Notes: generated from the sequence alone by a model not told the origin. A stretch of DNA of 64,000 nucleotides from Sulfurimonas sp. (GCA_021648285.1 JAKITC010000007.1:1-64000); one strand, 5' to 3'; positions 54,037 through 63,032 are shown, numbered from the stretch's first letter. Numbers and translations: made by a program.

Positions 54037-55448
54037 TTAAAGTATTTGTAAGCGGTGATTTTAATATACTTCATCCAGGTCATTTGAGACTTTTGAAATT
54101 TGCAAAAGAGAGTGGAGATTATTTGATTGTTGGTGTAAACGGCGATAATTTGAACCAGAAGGGGATAGGACAAGATATTCGTTTAGAATCTATAGAAGCT
54201 ACTAGTTATGTTGATGAAGCCTTTATTCTTGCTGTACCGGCTGTTGAGTATATAAAAGAGAATAAACCTAATATAATTGTAAAAGGTAAAGAACATGAAA
54301 ACAGAGAGAACCCAGAATTAGATATTATAAGTAAATACGGTGGAAAACTTCTGTTTAGCTCTGGTGAAATAGGTTTTTCATCAATGGACCTTCTAAGACA
54401 AGAATTTCTTTCAGTAAACTACAATGTTCAACACAGCTCCAACTATTTAAAAAGACATGATTTTAATTTTGATAATTTAAAAAGTATTATAGAAAAATTT
54501 TCAAATATTAATGTTTTAGTTATAGGCGATACTATAGTTGATGAGTATATTACATGTGAGCCTCTCGGAATGAGTCAAGAAGATCCAACTATAGTAGTTA
54601 GTCCACTAGCCTCCAATAAGTTTATAGGAGGAGCGGCTATAGTGGCTAGTCATGCAAAAACACTTGGTGCCAATGTAAAATTTATCTCTGTTGTTGGAGA
54701 TGATGAGAATAAGAATTATGTAGAAAGCGGACTCAAAGAGTTAGGTATTGATGTATCACTGTACACAGACACAACAAGACCTACGACACTTAAGCAAAGG
54801 TTTCGGGCAAAAGATAAAACTCTTCTTAGGGTAAATCATTTAAAACAGCATGGTATAAGCAAGGATATTGAAAATAGCATTTTGAATAATATACAAAAGT
54901 CGATGATTGAGATAGATTTGATAATATTTTCTGATTTCAGTTATGGAGTTTTAACAAAAACACTTATAAATAGTATATCGGCATTTGGAGTTGAAAATAC
55001 TATTCAAATGGCCGCCGATTCACAAAGTTCATCACAAGTTGGAGATATATCAAAATTTAAAAATATGACACTGCTTACTCCAACTGAGAGAGAGATTAGA
55101 CTATCTTTAAATGATTTTGAATCAGGTCTGGTCGTCTTGTCGGATAAATTATTAGAAAGTACTAATGCTAAATATATATTTACAACTTTAGGTGCAGAAG
55201 GGGTGATGATATATAATAATTCCGTCGATACGCCCTTGCTGACAGATAATATAAATGCTTTAGGAAGCGTAGTTAAAGATGTTAGTGGCGCAGGCGATTC
55301 GCTACTTACATGTAGCTCTATGGCGATATGTGTTGGGGCGGATATTTGGCAGAGTGCATATCTTGGTTCTTTAGCCTCTGCTATACAGGTTAGTCGCATA
55401 GGTAATGTGCCTATAAAAAAAGAAGAAGTCTTGAGAGAGTTAGAGTAG
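54033..55448 (+). CDS. HldE-like fusion with reversed domain order: cytidylyltransferase then PfkB kinase
   Basis: A 471-aa protein. The N-terminal ~130 residues are a cytidylyltransferase-like domain with H14-P-G-H17 (HxGH); the C-terminal ~310 residues are a PfkB/ribokinase-type sugar kinase with GGAAIVASHAKTLGA near 200 and the anion-hole DVSGAGDSLL near 416-425. Standard HldE has the kinase first. It may phosphorylate a sugar-phosphate and then activate it with a nucleotide. With the GmhA-like isomerase it fits a heptose-like pathway. Substrate unproven. Confidence 0.78.
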   Translation: MIKVFVSGDFNILHPGHLRLLKFAKESGDYLIVGVNGDNLNQKGIGQDIRLESIEATSYVDEAFILAVPAVEYIKENKPNIIVKGKEHENRENPELDIISKYGGKLLFSSGEIGFSSMDLLRQEFLSVNYNVQHSSNYLKRHDFNFDNLKSIIEKFSNINVLVIGDTIVDEYITCEPLGMSQEDPTIVVSPLASNKFIGGAAIVASHAKTLGANVKFISVVGDDENKNYVESGLKELGIDVSLYTDTTRPTTLKQRFRAKDKTLLRVNHLKQHGISKDIENSILNNIQKSMIEIDLIIFSDFSYGVLTKTLINSISAFGVENTIQMAADSQSSSQVGDISKFKNMTLLTPTEREIRLSLNDFESGLVVLSDKLLESTNAKYIFTTLGAEGVMIYNNSVDTPLLTDNINALGSVVKDVSGAGDSLLTCSSMAICVGADIWQSAYLGSLASAIQVSRIGNVPIKKEEVLRELE

Positions 55449-55451
55449 TAG

Positions 55452-56159
55452 ATGAAAGCATTACTGTTAGCTGCTGGACATGGAACAAGACTTCGACCAG
55501 TCACAGATGTGACTCCAAAGTGCTTAGTCCCAATAGATGGAAAACCTTTACTAGAGTATTGGCTTGAAAACTTAAGCAGGAGCGGGATTGAAGAGTTCTT
55601 AATAAACACATCATATCTCTCTGAGCAGGTTGAGGAGTTTGTGAAAAGTAGTCAATACAGAGATAAAGTGACTTTAGCTCACGAAAACAAACTTTTAAAT
55701 ACTGGTGGCACACTTTTAGCAAATGAAAAGTTTTTTGACGATAAAGCATTCATGTTAGTTCATGCAGATAATTTATCATTTTGTGATTTTAAAGATTTTA
55801 TAGAGTCCCATAAAAATAGACCTCTTGGATGCGAGATGACAATGATGCTGTTTGAAAGTGATACACCTAGCAGTTGCGGTGTTGTAAAGCTTGATGAAAA
55901 TTATATTGTTCAAGAGTTCTATGAGAAAGTTGAGAATCCACCATCAAATCTGGCAAATGGTGCTGTATATATCTGTGAACCGGCTATTTTTGAATTTTTA
56001 CACTCATTAGGCAGAGACGAGATTGATTTTAGCAATGATATATTGCCAAATTATATTGGTAAAATAAATACTTTCCTAAACGATGTTTATCACAGAGATA
56101 TAGGAACTCGAGAAAGTTATGTTTTAGCACAACAAGAAATTATTGATTTTAAAAAATAA
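55452..56159 (+). CDS. Sugar-1-phosphate nucleotidyltransferase (HddC-like)
   Basis: A 235-aa protein with ALLLAAGHGTRLRPVTDVTPKCLVP, the nucleotide-binding signature, and HADNLSF near residue 101 as the metal-binding segment. It activates a sugar phosphate as an NDP-sugar, as in HddC or mannose guanylyltransferases. It lies 3 nt after the HldE-like gene and closes the plus-strand cluster. Nucleotide and sugar choice cannot be read. Confidence 0.8.
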   Translation: MKALLLAAGHGTRLRPVTDVTPKCLVPIDGKPLLEYWLENLSRSGIEEFLINTSYLSEQVEEFVKSSQYRDKVTLAHENKLLNTGGTLLANEKFFDDKAFMLVHADNLSFCDFKDFIESHKNRPLGCEMTMMLFESDTPSSCGVVKLDENYIVQEFYEKVENPPSNLANGAVYICEPAIFEFLHSLGRDEIDFSNDILPNYIGKINTFLNDVYHRDIGTRESYVLAQQEIIDFKK

Positions 56160-56230
56160 TTTGAACTATTTGAAAATCTAATTTAGTATTAATATCAATA
56201 GAACTTTTCTCTCAATATTGTGCAAATATG

Positions 56231-57448
56231 TTATCTACCTTCTTTCCAAATTGGCTGCTTTAATTCCCACTTGCCATTTACTTTATCCCAAAGATGAGGT
56301 GATCTGAATTTTTCTATAGCATCATGATATTGTTGCATACTGATATCCATATAATTGCAACAGTCTTTTATGTATTGTTCTGGAAATTCACCATCAAATC
56401 TTTTAATCAATGCGACGCCTTCTTCCCTGGTAATGTCTCCATTTCTAACTTCCTGAGCCGAATCATAAGTGGCTCTTCCAATCCCAAATTTAATACTGGT
56501 CGTATGATAGTGTAGCCAATCAATTTTATCATCAAGGGAGCTGTATTTGCTAAAACTGCCCTCTGTTCTATGATCATTTGGCATAAAATTACTATTCTCG
56601 ACAGAATAATAGTAAACATCTTGAGGATGCCATTTAACGTAATAGCCAAGATAGTGAACTTCAGTACCTGTTTTTTCAATCTCATATGGATTAACTGGAA
56701 AATAAGCTTCTAAGTCTGATAATTTAAATCCAAAATCATCTATTAAATCTTTTGCCGGAACACCACCCAATACCAAATCTTTTATACTTACTTCAGCACT
56801 ATAGTATTTTGGATCTCTGGTAGGTTTCTCATTGTCTTCGATAGCGTTTCCATATTCAGCTTCATTTTCTCCAAAAACAACTAGTGGTATATCAAGTAGT
56901 ACAGATAATCTTGGTGCCAAATTTTTCTGACCTAAGATAAAAGGTTGAAATGGATGTCCTAAATTCAGAAAAGCACTTTTTGTCAAAAATTTATGTAATT
57001 TTTTATTTTGATTATAAGTATAATTTGCAAAACCGGCATCTAGCCAGGAATCAAAATTTCTTCTTCCTATATCTGTATAAAGTGCCGGAGGCCAAGTAAT
57101 TAGAATTGGATTCATATTATATTTATATTTTAATATATGCGCAGCTTGAACACTGTCTTTTCCACCACTCCCGGGAACAACAACATCATATCTGCCATCA
57201 TTGCGTCTAAACTTGTTGCAAAGTTCTTCTAACTCTTTATGCCTGTCATCCCAATTTATAGATTTCTTTCTCTCTGCATATCTACACGCTTCGCAAATCC
57301 CATCTTCACCAAAAACCAGTGTCCTTTTTTGATCACCCTCTTTTTGTTTAAATTCAACAGCAGAAGATGGTCTCTGATTGTTCATCGTGCATTTTTTACA
57401 AAATTTAACTTCTAGAGGTAGTCCGTATTTGCCAAATTGTTTATTCAT
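56231..57448 (-). CDS. N-acetyl sugar amidotransferase (WbpG/PseA family)
   Basis: A 405-aa protein. Four cysteines (C17, C20, C52, C55) form a zinc site; the PP-loop ATP motif SGGKDS is at 94-99. Members (WbpG of Pseudomonas, PseA of Campylobacter) turn an N-acetyl into an acetamidino group using ammonia from HisH/HisF-type partners, which are the next two genes upstream. It therefore probably makes an amidinated nonulosonic acid or di-N-acetyl sugar for flagellin. End of a four-gene minus-strand run beginning with fliD. Confidence 0.85.
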   Translation of the reverse strand: MNKQFGKYGLPLEVKFCKKCTMNNQRPSSAVEFKQKEGDQKRTLVFGEDGICEACRYAERKKSINWDDRHKELEELCNKFRRNDGRYDVVVPGSGGKDSVQAAHILKYKYNMNPILITWPPALYTDIGRRNFDSWLDAGFANYTYNQNKKLHKFLTKSAFLNLGHPFQPFILGQKNLAPRLSVLLDIPLVVFGENEAEYGNAIEDNEKPTRDPKYYSAEVSIKDLVLGGVPAKDLIDDFGFKLSDLEAYFPVNPYEIEKTGTEVHYLGYYVKWHPQDVYYYSVENSNFMPNDHRTEGSFSKYSSLDDKIDWLHYHTTSIKFGIGRATYDSAQEVRNGDITREEGVALIKRFDGEFPEQYIKDCCNYMDISMQQYHDAIEKFRSPHLWDKVNGKWELKQPIWKEGR

Positions 57449-57456
57449 GTTCTATC

Positions 57457-58059
57457 CTAGAGTTCTATGAAATTTTTAAATAGTTGTATTCCAGCTTCAC
57501 GACTTTTTTCGGGATGAAATTGTACTCCATAAATATTTTCTTTATGTATAGAAGAAACAAATTTATGACCGGCATAATCGGTAAGAGAACTAATATCTGT
57601 ATAATTAACCACTTCATATGAATGCATAAAATAAAATTCCTCATTTTCTAAACCGTTCAATACTTTATTAGATTTAAGAACTTCGATATTATTAAAACCC
57701 ATGTGAGGAACTTTTGCATCTACCAAAATCGGCTTTACTTCTGCATTTATTACACATAAACCTTTAGTCTCTCCATATTCAAAACCAAGTGATGAAAGTA
57801 TCTGCATGCCAAGACATATACCTAAGGTTGGTTTATCTTTGATTACTTCTTTCAAGACAACTAATAAATCATCATTGTCAAGCTCTTTTATAGCATCCCT
57901 AAAACTTCCAACACCGGGAATGACTATCTTATCTACAGTAGCTAATTTTTCTTTTTTACTTATAACTTTTACTATACCGCCAGCTTTTTCAATTGCTTTT
58001 TTTATACTATGAATATTTCCAGCAATTCCATAGTTTATCACACCTATTATATTACTCAT
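57457..58059 (-). CDS. hisH: HisH-type glutaminase subunit (sugar amidotransferase partner)
   Basis: A 200-aa class I glutaminase with Cys82 in LGICLGMQ and the H182-x-E184 pair in QFHPEKS. It releases ammonia from glutamine and passes it to the HisF-type subunit; overlap with that gene is 4 nt. Because the locus lacks other his genes and includes the amidotransferase, it is probably a second, sugar-specific copy rather than the histidine enzyme. Confidence 0.85.
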   Translation of the reverse strand: MSNIIGVINYGIAGNIHSIKKAIEKAGGIVKVISKKEKLATVDKIVIPGVGSFRDAIKELDNDDLLVVLKEVIKDKPTLGICLGMQILSSLGFEYGETKGLCVINAEVKPILVDAKVPHMGFNNIEVLKSNKVLNGLENEEFYFMHSYEVVNYTDISSLTDYAGHKFVSSIHKENIYGVQFHPEKSREAGIQLFKNFIEL

Positions 58060-58811
58060 TTTGACACCTCGATATCATTTTCACTTAAATACTCTTTGAT
58101 GTCATTTATAGTAAATTTGTCATAATGAAGTAAACTAGCTATTGCAACTCCACTGGGTTTAGCATATTTGATTAGATCTTTTATATCTTCAAGTTTTCCT
58201 GCTCCACTTGTTACTATAACTGGAATGCTCACGCCCTCAACAACTTTTTTTGAAAGTTCTAAATCAAATCCTCGTTGTCTTCCATCTTTATCAACAACTT
58301 GAAGTAGTATCTCTCCTGCCCCTCGTTGTTCAACTTCCTTTATCCATTCGAGAACATTCTTACCACTTTGTATTCTTCCACAGTCAGTATAACATTCATA
58401 CCAATTATCCCATTTTTTTGCTTCAATATTTACTACAACTGCCTGATTGCCAAAAATTTCTGCAGCTTGATTGATAATTTCTGGATTTTTTTGTACAGCA
58501 TAAGTATTTATAACTACTTTATCTGCTCCCATATGAAATAATTTGGAAAAATCTTCTATTGTTTTTACTCCACCACCAACAGCAAAAGGAATAAATAATT
58601 CATTAGCAGTTTTTTCGATATCATTATATAATATCTCTCTTTGATACAGTGATGATACTATATCAATATACATTAATTCGTCTGCACCCTGTTCATAATA
58701 CTTTTTAGCAAGATCAGCAGGTAAACCAATTTTTCTTAAGCCTTCGAAATGTACAGGTTTAACTACATATGGAGGTTTAACATCTAGTTTTGCAATTATT
58801 CTTGTTTTCAA
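58056..58811 (-). CDS. hisF: HisF-type subunit with changed catalytic residue (sugar amidotransferase partner)
   Basis: A 251-aa TIM barrel. The first catalytic Asp of HisF is present (D10 in IIAKLDVK), but the second one, normally in an IDAK motif, seems to be Glu in VVVNIEAKK (near 142). That would suit an ammonia-conducting role for an amidotransferase more than full cyclase activity. Neighbours HisH and the WbpG/PseA-like enzyme support this. Assigning the second residue depends on my reading of the alignment. Confidence 0.8.
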   Translation of the reverse strand: MKTRIIAKLDVKPPYVVKPVHFEGLRKIGLPADLAKKYYEQGADELMYIDIVSSLYQREILYNDIEKTANELFIPFAVGGGVKTIEDFSKLFHMGADKVVINTYAVQKNPEIINQAAEIFGNQAVVVNIEAKKWDNWYECYTDCGRIQSGKNVLEWIKEVEQRGAGEILLQVVDKDGRQRGFDLELSKKVVEGVSIPVIVTSGAGKLEDIKDLIKYAKPSGVAIASLLHYDKFTINDIKEYLSENDIEVSK

Positions 58812-58890
58812 TAACTCTTCCCTTGGCCTTTTGCGATAAGACGACTTTTTGTCTATCTTTAGTATTTATTATTCCTGATTATATTCGCAA

Positions 58891-60564
58891 TTAGTTATTT
58901 TTATTAGCTTCCGCATCAATCATCATCTGCAGGGATGAAAATTGAAAATTTATTCTACTAATCATTGCATCATAAGCAATAAAGCGCTTTGTCATGATTT
59001 CATAACGAGAATCAAGTGAGGCTTTAAGTTTGTCATATTGGCTGACTAAAGCATCTTTTCTATCATCTAGCTGGTCAGAAAAGTTTGATAGGAGTTTTTT
59101 GTATCCGGTATACTCATTCATTTTATCATTTAGTTTGGTAAACACCCCATCTGTAGTGGCATTACCACTAAAAAACAGTTCCATTGCTTCTGGTTCTGTT
59201 ACAAATTTATTTGCAAATACATCAACATCTAAACTCATAATACCATATCTGTCTACATCGATTCCATAATCTACAAGGGATTTTCCAGAATCATCTACCT
59301 GAAATATTAGAGCTGACAACTCTCTGGATATTGATTTTACAAAACTTTCCCCTTGGAATATTCCGACAGCTCCTGTCTCTCTGCTCGATTTAGTCATATC
59401 TTGTAGATTTGTTATTAAGTTATTGTAGCTATTAACAAAAATAGACATTTCAGAGCTTATCGAAGTATCATTTTGAGCAATTTTAATATTTGCAGAGTCG
59501 CCAACTGCTTGATTTTGATTTAGTGTCAGTGTGACACCATTGATTAAATCACTTATCTCATTTGTAGAACGAGTAATAGATATGCCATTGTAGTCAAAAG
59601 TAGCAGCTTCTGCCACTTGGATATTATTTAGATTTAGTGCTTGGTAAAGATTAGCTGTTGTATGTACTGAACTCATCGTTGCACTAGCACTAGGATCATT
59701 AACTACTGTTGCAGAACTTGTAAAAGATGTACCTGCAGTTTGTGCCGTAATTGTCTGAACACTACCTACACTCGCACTAATAGTGAAATCGTTTCCAGCA
59801 CCAGAACCAAAATCATGTGCATCCATAAGAGCTTTTAGTGCGTCATTTACGGTATTAATATCATCTCCGCCTGTAACACTAGCTACATAATTTGCTGTAA
59901 AACCATTTATTGTGAGGCTAAATTCATCACCATCTGCAAGTGCTGTATCAGCTAAAGTAACAGTATCTACTTGTTGGACAGCCGCATTTGAATCATTGAA
60001 TGTAATGAATTCATTAACATTATCTGCTGTTATTACAAGCTCAAACTGGTTTGCACCAACTTCTAGTATGGATGCTGTCACTTTTGCACCAGCAGTATTA
60101 TTAATTGAGTCTCTTATCTCATCAAGTGTACTAGCAACTGTATAGTTTATAGTAAATGTGTCTATGCCAATGCCAATATCAAGTGTCCCTGCTGCTGTTT
60201 GGAATGCCACAGTAGTATCAGAAATTACACCGCTGTTCCAAACATCTTTTTCAGCTTTGTCAATATTAGTGATATTAAAAGATTGAACATCTGCTCCTGC
60301 TTCTGCAGTAACTGTCAATGCGTCTGTATTTCCAGTGACAGAACGAGCCAGATAAAGATTATCACCATCAAGGGTGTAAGCACTGGTCTTAAATGTAGTC
60401 ATAAGTGACGAAAGAAGCTTATAAGCATCCTCTTTTTGATTAGCTAAAGTAATCTTGTTCTCTAATGGTTTAATAATATTTGACTCATCTACTGCACGAA
60501 GTTGATCAATTATGTCTGATGTAAGTACGCCAGAGCCAATTCCTAATGAGTTAATAGCAGCCAT
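58891..60564 (-). CDS. fliD: Flagellar hook-associated protein 2 (filament cap)
   Basis: A 557-aa protein. The N-terminus SLGIGSGVLTSDIIDQLRAVDES and the C-terminal coiled-coil QYDKLKASLDSRYEIMTKRFIAYDAMISRINFQF-like region (shown in part) are typical of FliD. The middle is Ala/Thr-rich with imperfect repeats (D2/D3 regions). It caps the growing filament and helps flagellin fold. It is driven by its own sigma-28 promoter and followed after 79 nt by hisF, so glycan amidination genes may be co-expressed with it. Confidence 0.9.
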   Translation of the reverse strand: MAAINSLGIGSGVLTSDIIDQLRAVDESNIIKPLENKITLANQKEDAYKLLSSLMTTFKTSAYTLDGDNLYLARSVTGNTDALTVTAEAGADVQSFNITNIDKAEKDVWNSGVISDTTVAFQTAAGTLDIGIGIDTFTINYTVASTLDEIRDSINNTAGAKVTASILEVGANQFELVITADNVNEFITFNDSNAAVQQVDTVTLADTALADGDEFSLTINGFTANYVASVTGGDDINTVNDALKALMDAHDFGSGAGNDFTISASVGSVQTITAQTAGTSFTSSATVVNDPSASATMSSVHTTANLYQALNLNNIQVAEAATFDYNGISITRSTNEISDLINGVTLTLNQNQAVGDSANIKIAQNDTSISSEMSIFVNSYNNLITNLQDMTKSSRETGAVGIFQGESFVKSISRELSALIFQVDDSGKSLVDYGIDVDRYGIMSLDVDVFANKFVTEPEAMELFFSGNATTDGVFTKLNDKMNEYTGYKKLLSNFSDQLDDRKDALVSQYDKLKASLDSRYEIMTKRFIAYDAMISRINFQFSSLQMMIDAEANKNN

Positions 60565-60618
60565 AATAAATCCTTTTTTATATATTTGTACAATTATTTA
60601 CAATTTTAGTTAGTAGTA

Positions 60619-60645
60619 GTATCGACAAAAATCTCAAATTATTTA
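60619..60645 (-). promoter_or_regulatory. Sigma-28 promoter of fliD
   Basis: On the minus strand TAAA (60645-60642), exactly 15 nt and GTCGATAC (60626-60619) match the FliA consensus, about 55 nt before the fliD ATG. The ribosome site is AAAGGA shortly before the start. Confidence 0.75.
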
Positions 60646-60683
60646 ATCAATAAAAGCAAATAAAGTACCACTAACATTTGCAT

Positions 60684-60710
60684 TAAAGAAATTATTTTTC
60701 TTACCGATTT
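60684..60710 (+). promoter_or_regulatory. Sigma-28 promoter of fliS
   Basis: TAAA (60684-60687), exactly 15 nt and ACCGATTT (60703-60710) fit the FliA consensus. It is divergent from the fliD promoter, the two -35 elements being 38 bp apart. Confidence 0.72.
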
Positions 60711-60759
60711 ATATGGCATGAACAATTTAGATAGTGATGATAAAAAAAAGGATTCCAAT

Positions 60760-61134
60760 ATGTATGGTAATACAGCTCATAACATTTATGCCCAAAATAA
60801 TATTGGTGTTGAATCACCAACAAAGCTTATAGAGATGCTCTATGAAGGTGTTCTTCGTTTTAATGCTCAAGCAAAAAAAGCTATAAAAGATAATAACACA
60901 GAGAAAAAGGTTTATTGGACAAACCGTTCAGTTGCTATTATTACAGAACTGGTAAATACTTTAGATATGACTCAGGGTCAGGTTTCAGAGTATTTACAAG
61001 GACTTTATAGTTATGAAATTCAACTTCTAGGTTCTGCAAGTCTTGATAATAGTAGTGATAAAATTGATGAAGTAAGTAATGTTTTTAAAGGCCTTTTAGA
61101 AGCTTGGAGAGAAAGTACTAATGTGGCTCAATAA
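60760..61134 (+). CDS. fliS: Flagellin export chaperone FliS
   Basis: A 124-aa helical protein beginning MYGNTAHNIYAQNNIGVESPTKLIEMLYEG, the FliS hallmark (shown in part: AQNNIGVESPTKLIEMLYEG). It binds the flagellin C-terminus before export. ATG 60760 was chosen: AAGGA lies about 8 nt upstream, and the extra 14 residues from ATG 60718 do not match the family. It overlaps the next gene by 14 nt. Confidence 0.9.
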   Translation: MYGNTAHNIYAQNNIGVESPTKLIEMLYEGVLRFNAQAKKAIKDNNTEKKVYWTNRSVAIITELVNTLDMTQGQVSEYLQGLYSYEIQLLGSASLDNSSDKIDEVSNVFKGLLEAWRESTNVAQ

Positions 61135-61375
61135 GCTAAAAATAGCTATTGTTGAAAAAAATACAGATGCTTTAGACAGACTTTTGAACGAAGTTCCAGA
61201 GTTTAGTGATATTTCAGATGCCAAAGAAGCCATGCACCTTTTGAGAGAGGCTTTGATTTTAATGCATACTCTAAAAGATGAGACCTTGGGTACAATAAAA
61301 CAGATTAAGAAAAATATGGATTTTTTACACTCAGCAGAAGCTCCAAAAATATCCAAACTTGATATCAAATCATAG
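61121..61375 (+). CDS. FliT-like small flagellar chaperone
   Basis: An 84-aa helical protein with heptad-like pattern, overlapping fliS by 14 nt. Its position behind fliS and size fit FliT, the FliD chaperone, but sequence similarity is weak. It also overlaps the end of the convergent SDR gene by 6 nt. Unproven beyond context. Confidence 0.5.
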   Translation: MWLNKLKIAIVEKNTDALDRLLNEVPEFSDISDAKEAMHLLREALILMHTLKDETLGTIKQIKKNMDFLHSAEAPKISKLDIKS

Positions 61376-62062
61376 TTTTTTAGAAATTCCAAATTTTAAA
61401 CTTCTTATTGTGTATTCACTCACAACCGCACCTTTTCTCATACTCAGTATATGTTCAACTGCGTCCGCAATATCAGTGCATAAAAGTTTTTCATCCTCTT
61501 TAGTGCTAACATCAAACCTAAGCTCATCATAAAAACAACTCTCAGTCATATCTGGATTTATATTTGTAATGCTAAGTCCGCTTTTTCTTGTCTCCTCAAA
61601 AAGAGAATCTCCAAAAGCTTTAAGTCCAGCTTTTGTTGCACTGTAAACCCCTGCAAACTTACTTGTTTTTAGAGCTTCAATGGAGTTTATATTTATGAGA
61701 TATCCATTATTTTGTTTCAAGTTGCGCAGCAAGACATTTGTAAGCAACATAGGTGCTGTGAGATTTAGATAAACCATCTCTGTAATTATTTTGGTGCTCA
61801 ACTCTTCATGTGGCTCAAATCTGCCAAATCCAGCAGAGTTAATCAACATATAGATATCTTCTTTGGCTATAGTTTTACATGTGGCAAGTGTAGATTTTTC
61901 ATTTGATAAATCTGCTTGAAGAGGAGTAAAATTATCATTATGGAAGTCTTCATATTTAATATTTCTGCTAATACCAATCACAGCGTAGCCTAGCCTTAAA
62001 AGTCTGATAGTTATCTCTTTACCTATTCCGCTGCTAGCACCGGTAACAATAACTTTTTTCAT
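61370..62062 (-). CDS. Short-chain dehydrogenase/reductase
   Basis: A 230-aa classical SDR. VTGASSGIGKEI near the start is the NAD(P) loop, INSAGFG near 86 the second motif, and INSIEALKTSKFAGVYSATKAG carries Ser and YxxxK. Substrate is unknown; this is the common YciK/YqjQ-like housekeeping type. It overlaps the nucleosidase-like gene by 4 nt. Confidence 0.8.
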   Translation of the reverse strand: MKKVIVTGASSGIGKEITIRLLRLGYAVIGISRNIKYEDFHNDNFTPLQADLSNEKSTLATCKTIAKEDIYMLINSAGFGRFEPHEELSTKIITEMVYLNLTAPMLLTNVLLRNLKQNNGYLININSIEALKTSKFAGVYSATKAGLKAFGDSLFEETRKSGLSITNINPDMTESCFYDELRFDVSTKEDEKLLCTDIADAVEHILSMRKGAVVSEYTIRSLKFGISKKL

Positions 62063-62592
62063 ATATTAACCTTTCCCATAACATCTTCTATTACATTGAA
62101 TATTAGTGATTTTGTTTTATCTTTTGTGACTTTACTTGGTTCAAAATGATCACTTACAACTTTATACATGTAGCGATTTTTTATTTCTTTAGTTGCATCA
62201 TAAAAACCAAAAGACTCCATATCTACAATTGTATAACCCTCTTTGCTTACTTCACTATCTCTACATGTAAGTATATTTGAAGATGTACTGTTTATGGTAA
62301 ATTTTTCATTTTTATAAATGATTGATCCAATCTCTAAAAGTTCACCGATTTTATACTCTTTACTTGCCCCGCAGATGCCAATATTCAAAAAAATATCATC
62401 AATTTTAGGTTTAAATTTATTAATAATAGTAGTAATGGCAAGTTTTGCATTATAAACTCCAAGACCACAAAGTACAACTTTGATATTGTTGCCTGTAAAA
62501 ACAGTAAAATTTCTACACTCTGATTTAGTCAGTTTATATTTGTCAACAAATGCTTGCGCCTCAGGCTTTAAAGCGGTTAGAATATATAACAT
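62059..62592 (-). CDS. Nucleosidase/phosphorylase-superfamily protein (MTAN-like)
   Basis: A 177-aa protein. VVLCGLGVYNAKLA near residue 36, FLNIGICGAS near 68 and IVDMESFGFYDA near 123 match the nucleoside phosphorylase/MTA-SAH nucleosidase fold, where the Met-Glu pair contacts ribose. It is shorter than MTAN (~230 aa), and the catalytic Asp after it (SDHFEPSK) may be D147. Futalosine hydrolase-type or another purine role is possible. Coupled with the SDR gene. Confidence 0.65.
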   Translation of the reverse strand: MLYILTALKPEAQAFVDKYKLTKSECRNFTVFTGNNIKVVLCGLGVYNAKLAITTIINKFKPKIDDIFLNIGICGASKEYKIGELLEIGSIIYKNEKFTINSTSSNILTCRDSEVSKEGYTIVDMESFGFYDATKEIKNRYMYKVVSDHFEPSKVTKDKTKSLIFNVIEDVMGKVNI

Positions 62593-62655
62593 GTACTATT
62601 GTACCAAAAATGTTATTTTTATGGTAAAATTTAAAAAAACAAGTGGGAAGTTATA

Positions 62656-62994
62656 ATGCCAATTTTAAATGCAGACTATTCAAATATAAATCAAGACGAG
62701 ATGGCAGTATCTATAGGATTAAAGGCCAAACATATTCCAATGTTAGTAGCTAGTTTTGTAGAAGAATCAGTCTCTATCTTAGATGCTTTGCAGGAAGCTA
62801 TATCTACTAAAGATTATGCTAATATTAAATCAAATGCACATGCAATAAAGGGAAGTGCTGGAAATTTAAGATTTAATGAGGTTTATGAAATGGCAAAAGA
62901 GATGGAATTTGCAGGTACCCAAGCAAAATCTGATTTTGATTATGACGGATATTTAAAAGCTATTAAAAATGCAATAGGAACAATTCCAAAATAA
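62656..62994 (+). CDS. Hpt-domain phosphotransfer protein
   Basis: A 112-aa single-domain histidine phosphotransfer protein. H62 in NAHAIKGSAGNLRF is the site that would carry the phosphate. It would relay between a hybrid kinase and a response regulator; neither is in the window. A ribosome site (GTGGGAAG) precedes ATG 62656. Monocistronic by position. Confidence 0.85.
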   Translation: MPILNADYSNINQDEMAVSIGLKAKHIPMLVASFVEESVSILDALQEAISTKDYANIKSNAHAIKGSAGNLRFNEVYEMAKEMEFAGTQAKSDFDYDGYLKAIKNAIGTIPK

Positions 62995-62998
62995 CTCT

Positions 62999-63026
62999 TT
63001 GCTATTTTAGCTTTTTTGGCTATAAT
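62999..63026 (+). promoter_or_regulatory. Promoter of the SRP RNA gene
   Basis: TTGCTA (62999-63004), a 16-nt spacer and a perfect TATAAT (63021-63026) place a transcription start near 63033, just before the RNA gene. It begins right after the Hpt stop. Confidence 0.65.
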
Positions 63027-63032
63027 TCCATC

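Noticed and set aside
55004-55609. Open frame of 201 codons on the minus strand
   Set aside because: Antisense to the conserved PfkB and nucleotidyltransferase motifs; no family resemblance.
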